Of a DNA stretch of 23,979 nucleotides, positions 21,333 through 23,979 are shown in pieces. The DNA comes from CALMUP01 sp035327305 (GTDB taxonomy: Bacteria > Verrucomicrobiota > Kiritimatiellia > CAIVKH01), in assembly GCA_035327305.1 (NCBI GenBank), contig DAOLDL010000044.1, positions 1 through 23,979 of the forward strand. The letters are read 5' to 3'. The translations under genes and the position numbers were made by a program. Positions within the stretch are counted from its first letter, which is position 1. The number at the start of each line of letters is the position of its first letter. The notes beneath the pieces are model-generated. The model was not told where the DNA came from. It did not search any database and saw only the letters and a program-made list of their open reading frames with translations.

Positions 21333-22660
21333 AACGCGTTTTATACATAGTGCTTTTGGCTGCTGTTCTTGTCAGTACGGTCATAATCAATTTCACAAAT
21401 AGAAGGCTGGTGGAAAACCGGTTGCGGTACGGCATTTCTCAAGCCGACCCCTTGATTAATGCGCCGCCATTGGTGGTTTTCACCACGGTGGCTCTTGGCG
21501 GTTTCCGGGGAATTATCGCTGATATGCTTTGGTTGCGTTCAGCAAGACTGCAATACGAAGGCAAATATTTCGAACTGGTCCAGTTAGCCGACTGGATCAC
21601 CAAGCTCGAGCCTCGTTTCACAGATGTGTGGGCCTACCATGCGTGGAATCTGACGTACAACATCAGCGTTTTGTTTTCCGACCCTGCTGATCGATGGCGA
21701 TGGGTGCGACACGGCATCAGTTTGTTGCGGGATGAAGGCCTGGTCTACAATCCGGGAGAAGCCCGGTTGATTTATGAGCTGGGCTGGTTTTTTCAGCACA
21801 AAATCGGCGGCACAACCGACGATGCCCATATGTATTACAAGCAAGCATGGGCGGCGGAAATACAGGCGTTGCTGGGAGATGGAAGGCCTGATTACGAACG
21901 CCTCATGCGTGACCCCGTTCGATTGCAGGTCATGCAACAACAATACAAACTCTTTCCTGAACTTATGCAGGCCATTGAACGCGATCACGGACCGCTGGAT
22001 TGGCGACTGCCGCAAGCACATGCCATTTACTGGGCAACCGCAAGCAAAAACGCGGGCAGGGAAACCGATGTGGTTTTTGCCGAGCGTATGATTTACCAAT
22101 CCATGGCGGATGCTTTTCGCAGAGGTAAAGTCTTCCTTGGCGCCGACGGCGACAGGTTTATTCCATCACCTCATATTGAATTGCTTCCTTATGTTATGCG
22201 TGCTTACGAAAACGCCATGGCCAATCCGGCGGAACGTGGAACCGCCATCAATGGTTATCAATCGTTTCTCAATGAAGCGATTATTCTGCTTTATCTTTAC
22301 AATCGCATTCCCGATGCACAACAGACGTTCAATCGGTTGAAGGAAATACAGCCCGATATTCCCGAAGCAACCGACCTGCAGGAATATGTTTTTCACGCGT
22401 ACACCGCGCGCGGTTCGGACATGAACATGGATGAAGCATATTCAGCGGTTGAATCGGCATTTTATCAAAGCATCATGTGGGCTTATTTCGGTGATGACGA
22501 GCGCACCCGGGGCTTCGACCAACTTGCTCGCATGACTTGGAGCCGCTATATGGCGCCGAGAATGGCCAGGCCGGAACTTCGTGAACGAACAGGATTACCC
22601 CCGCTGAACGAAATACGTGATGCGGCGGTACGCCGTTTCGCTGAAGAGCAAAGGCCCTGA
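21329..22660 (+). CDS. TPR-like protein with N-terminal membrane anchor
   Basis: The 443-residue protein starts with one hydrophobic segment (about 4-21, MKRVLYIVLLAAVLVSTVII), either an uncleaved anchor or a signal peptide. A basic and then soluble helical region follows. Helical-pair patterns of the TPR kind occur at EGKYFELVQLADWITKLEPRF, at VWAYHAWNLTYNISVLF, near LIYELGWFFQHKIGG and again near IILLYLYNRIPDAQQTFNRL. No enzyme motif is visible. It is likely an envelope-facing adaptor. Its ATG overlaps the permease stop and it is the last gene before a strong terminator, so it belongs to the same transcript as the pump and SPFH genes. I know related sequences only as uncharacterised proteins. 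Confidence 0.75.
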   Translation: MKRVLYIVLLAAVLVSTVIINFTNRRLVENRLRYGISQADPLINAPPLVVFTTVALGGFRGIIADMLWLRSARLQYEGKYFELVQLADWITKLEPRFTDVWAYHAWNLTYNISVLFSDPADRWRWVRHGISLLRDEGLVYNPGEARLIYELGWFFQHKIGGTTDDAHMYYKQAWAAEIQALLGDGRPDYERLMRDPVRLQVMQQQYKLFPELMQAIERDHGPLDWRLPQAHAIYWATASKNAGRETDVVFAERMIYQSMADAFRRGKVFLGADGDRFIPSPHIELLPYVMRAYENAMANPAERGTAINGYQSFLNEAIILLYLYNRIPDAQQTFNRLKEIQPDIPEATDLQEYVFHAYTARGSDMNMDEAYSAVESAFYQSIMWAYFGDDERTRGFDQLARMTWSRYMAPRMARPELRERTGLPPLNEIRDAAVRRFAEEQRP

Positions 22661-22672
22661 TAACCCTGTAAA

Positions 22673-22702
22673 AAAAGCCCGGTCGATTAAGACCGGGCTT
22701 TT
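22673..22702. terminator. Bidirectional intrinsic terminator
   Basis: AAAAGCCCGGTC (22673-22684) pairs with GACCGGGCTTTT (22691-22702) around GATTAA. It stands between the convergent stops of the cluster's last gene and the aldolase gene. On the minus strand the T-run is seven long, on the plus strand four, so it serves both directions and better for the aldolase. Confidence 0.92.
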
Positions 22703-22724
22703 GCAAGAGCAAGGAATGCTTTGA

Positions 22725-23792
22725 TTAATTACGGTTGATGTTGTTCAGGTCTTCACAGGCAAGCTTCAATCGTTCAACCATGAACTTTTCGCCTTCACGC
22801 AACCAGACACGCGGGTCGTAATATTTTTTGTTCGGCGCGTCGGGGCCTTTGGGATTTCCAAGCTGACCCTGCAGGTAGGCTTCGTTTTTCTGATAGAAGC
22901 GCAAAATACCTTCCCATGTCGCCCATTGCGTATCCGTATCGATGTTCATTTTGACAGCGCCATAACCCACGGCTTCCCTGATTTCCTCACGGCTGGATCC
23001 AGAACCACCGTGGAAAACAAAATTAACGGGTTTGTCACCCAGACCGTGCTTCTTGGAGATATACTCCTGCGAGTTTTTCAGGATTTTGGGCGTCAATTTG
23101 ACGTTGCCGGGCTTGTAGACACCGTGGACGTTTCCGAACGCCGCGGCAATGGTGAAATTCGGACTGATTTTTGACAACCGGCTAAACGCCTGATCAACTT
23201 CTTCAGGTTGTGTGTACAAGGCGGAGTTATCGACGTGGGTATTGTCGACACCATCTTCTTCGCCACCGGTAACACCAAGTTCGATTTCCAACGTCATGCC
23301 GATTTTATTCATGCGGGCAAAGTATTCCTCGCAAGTGGAGAGATTCTCATCCAACGGCTCTTCGGAAAGGTCCAGCATGTGCGAACTGAAAAGCGAACAA
23401 CCAAATTGTTTGTAATGGCGCTCATTTTCATCCATCAATCCATCTATCCAGGGCAACAGCTTTCGGGCGGCATGGTCCGTGTGAAGAATGACCGGAACGC
23501 CATAGGCTTCAGCCATACGCTTTACATGATAAGCGCCGGAAATGGCGCCATCAATATCCGGACGCTTGGATGGACAACCTTTTCCAGCGAAGAATACGGC
23601 GCCGCCGTTTGAAAACTGAATAATGATAGGGGATTTAACCGCGTGAGCCGCTTCAAGCACGGCATTCACCGATCCACTGTTCACCACATTAACTGCCGGC
23701 AAAGCAAAATTATTGGCCTTGGCGTAATCGAACAGTTTTTTCACATCATCACCGGTCACGATGCCGGGTTTTACAATATCTAAAGCGCCCAT
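22725..23792 (-). CDS. fbaA: Fructose-bisphosphate aldolase, class IIA
   Basis: This 355-residue cytosolic zinc enzyme of glycolysis and gluconeogenesis interconverts fructose 1,6-bisphosphate with glyceraldehyde 3-phosphate and dihydroxyacetone phosphate (EC 4.1.2.13). Zinc and catalytic residues are seen in ILHTDHAARKLLPWIDGLM (Asp106, His107, matching E. coli D109/H110). Others are in EIELGVTGGEEDGVDN, NFVFHGGSGSS and MNIDTDTQWATW. Length and sequence are close to E. coli FbaA (359 residues), the class IIA type. The ATG at 23792 is preceded by GGGAG at a spacing of 7. The gene is transcribed toward the cluster and stops at the shared terminator. It lies downstream of a tRNA gene on the same strand, with its own candidate promoter between. 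Confidence 0.98.
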   Translation of the reverse strand: MGALDIVKPGIVTGDDVKKLFDYAKANNFALPAVNVVNSGSVNAVLEAAHAVKSPIIIQFSNGGAVFFAGKGCPSKRPDIDGAISGAYHVKRMAEAYGVPVILHTDHAARKLLPWIDGLMDENERHYKQFGCSLFSSHMLDLSEEPLDENLSTCEEYFARMNKIGMTLEIELGVTGGEEDGVDNTHVDNSALYTQPEEVDQAFSRLSKISPNFTIAAAFGNVHGVYKPGNVKLTPKILKNSQEYISKKHGLGDKPVNFVFHGGSGSSREEIREAVGYGAVKMNIDTDTQWATWEGILRFYQKNEAYLQGQLGNPKGPDAPNKKYYDPRVWLREGEKFMVERLKLACEDLNNINRN

Positions 23793-23865
23793 GTTATTTC
23801 TCCCGTAACTATTAATGGAATCAAACGTTTAAACATTATCCGTCATTGGTAAATGTCGGCCTTAT

Positions 23866-23893
23866 TCATTATCGAATAGAAGGAAAATGTCAA
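23866..23893 (-). promoter_or_regulatory. fbaA: Candidate fba promoter
   Basis: On the minus strand a perfect TTGACA (23893-23888) is followed after 16 bases by TAATGA (23871-23866). Transcription would start about 80 bases before the aldolase ATG. The -10 is a partial match. Confidence 0.4.
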
Positions 23894-23924
23894 TCAGGGT
23901 AAAGCCGAGTTGGGTGTAAAATTA

Positions 23925-23979
23925 TGGCGACCCCAACGGGATTCGAACCCGTGTTGCCAGGATGAAAACCTGAAGTCCT
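23925..23979 (-). tRNA. tRNA-Glu (anticodon UUC), 3' part, runs off the window
   Basis: The reverse strand reads the end of the D-stem, an anticodon arm TCAGG-TTTTCAT-CCTGG, a short variable loop CAAC, a T arm ACGGG-TTCGAAT-CCCGT, the acceptor half TGGGGTC, the discriminator G and an encoded CCA. The anticodon TTC at loop positions 34-36 gives glutamate, and the overall sequence is close to E. coli tRNA-Glu. About 55 of roughly 75 bases are inside the window; the 5' part is missing. Confidence 0.93.

Noticed and set aside
23823..23834. AAACGTTTAAAC overlapping palindromes in the fba leader
   Set aside because: Short AT-rich symmetry, likely by chance. No second copy seen.

Overview
The window looks like chromosomal DNA from a Gram-negative bacterium. 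It encodes an outer-membrane beta-barrel protein with a signal peptide, inner-membrane SPFH (HflK/HflC-type) proteins, a class IIA fructose-bisphosphate aldolase, a queuosine-pathway enzyme and a sigma70-like promoter set. Genes are densely packed and often overlap by 4 bases (ATGA or GTGA). I saw no phage, transposon, IS or CRISPR sequence. The mix of several SPFH genes, ABC-2 permeases, a P-type ATPase and a TPR-like anchored protein reminds me of the Planctomycetes-Verrucomicrobia-Lentisphaerae group and related candidate phyla. That placement is an impression and was not tested.

Layout. (1) 49-2327, minus: a FIST sensory-domain gene coupled to a glycosyltransferase-like gene. (2) 2478-7090, plus: sppA signal peptide peptidase, a membrane protein with a C-terminal acetyltransferase-like part, and a large GT-C glycosyltransferase. 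(3) 9687-7110, minus: a vapBC toxin-antitoxin pair, queG and a cyclic-nucleotide-binding/DUF1003 membrane protein, apparently one operon. (4) 9875-12092, plus: a promoter, TPP riboswitch and terminator ahead of a PnuT-type thiamine transporter, an outer-membrane barrel protein and a NadR-like P-loop kinase. This reads as a complete thiamine uptake and trapping operon. (5) 12260-22660, plus: eight tightly coupled genes: ABC-2 permease, 7-TM HflK-like protein, HflC-like protein, second HflK-like protein, P1B-type ATPase, ABC ATPase, second ABC-2 permease, TPR-like anchored protein. (6) 22725-23792, minus: class II fructose-bisphosphate aldolase, sharing a terminator with the cluster. (7) The 3' part of a tRNA-Glu gene runs off the right edge.

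The most interesting part is the 10.4-kb cluster at 12260-22660. It physically joins three SPFH membrane-scaffold proteins, a heavy-metal-type P-ATPase with an altered ion site, and a heterodimeric ABC-2 transporter in one transcription unit. I cannot name its function. The sequence supports one membrane machine rather than a chance neighbourhood, because six of the seven gene junctions overlap or are separated by only 4 bases and the seventh has a 1-base gap. The second most interesting point is the NadR-like kinase in the riboswitch operon, which may be an unrecognised type of thiamine kinase.
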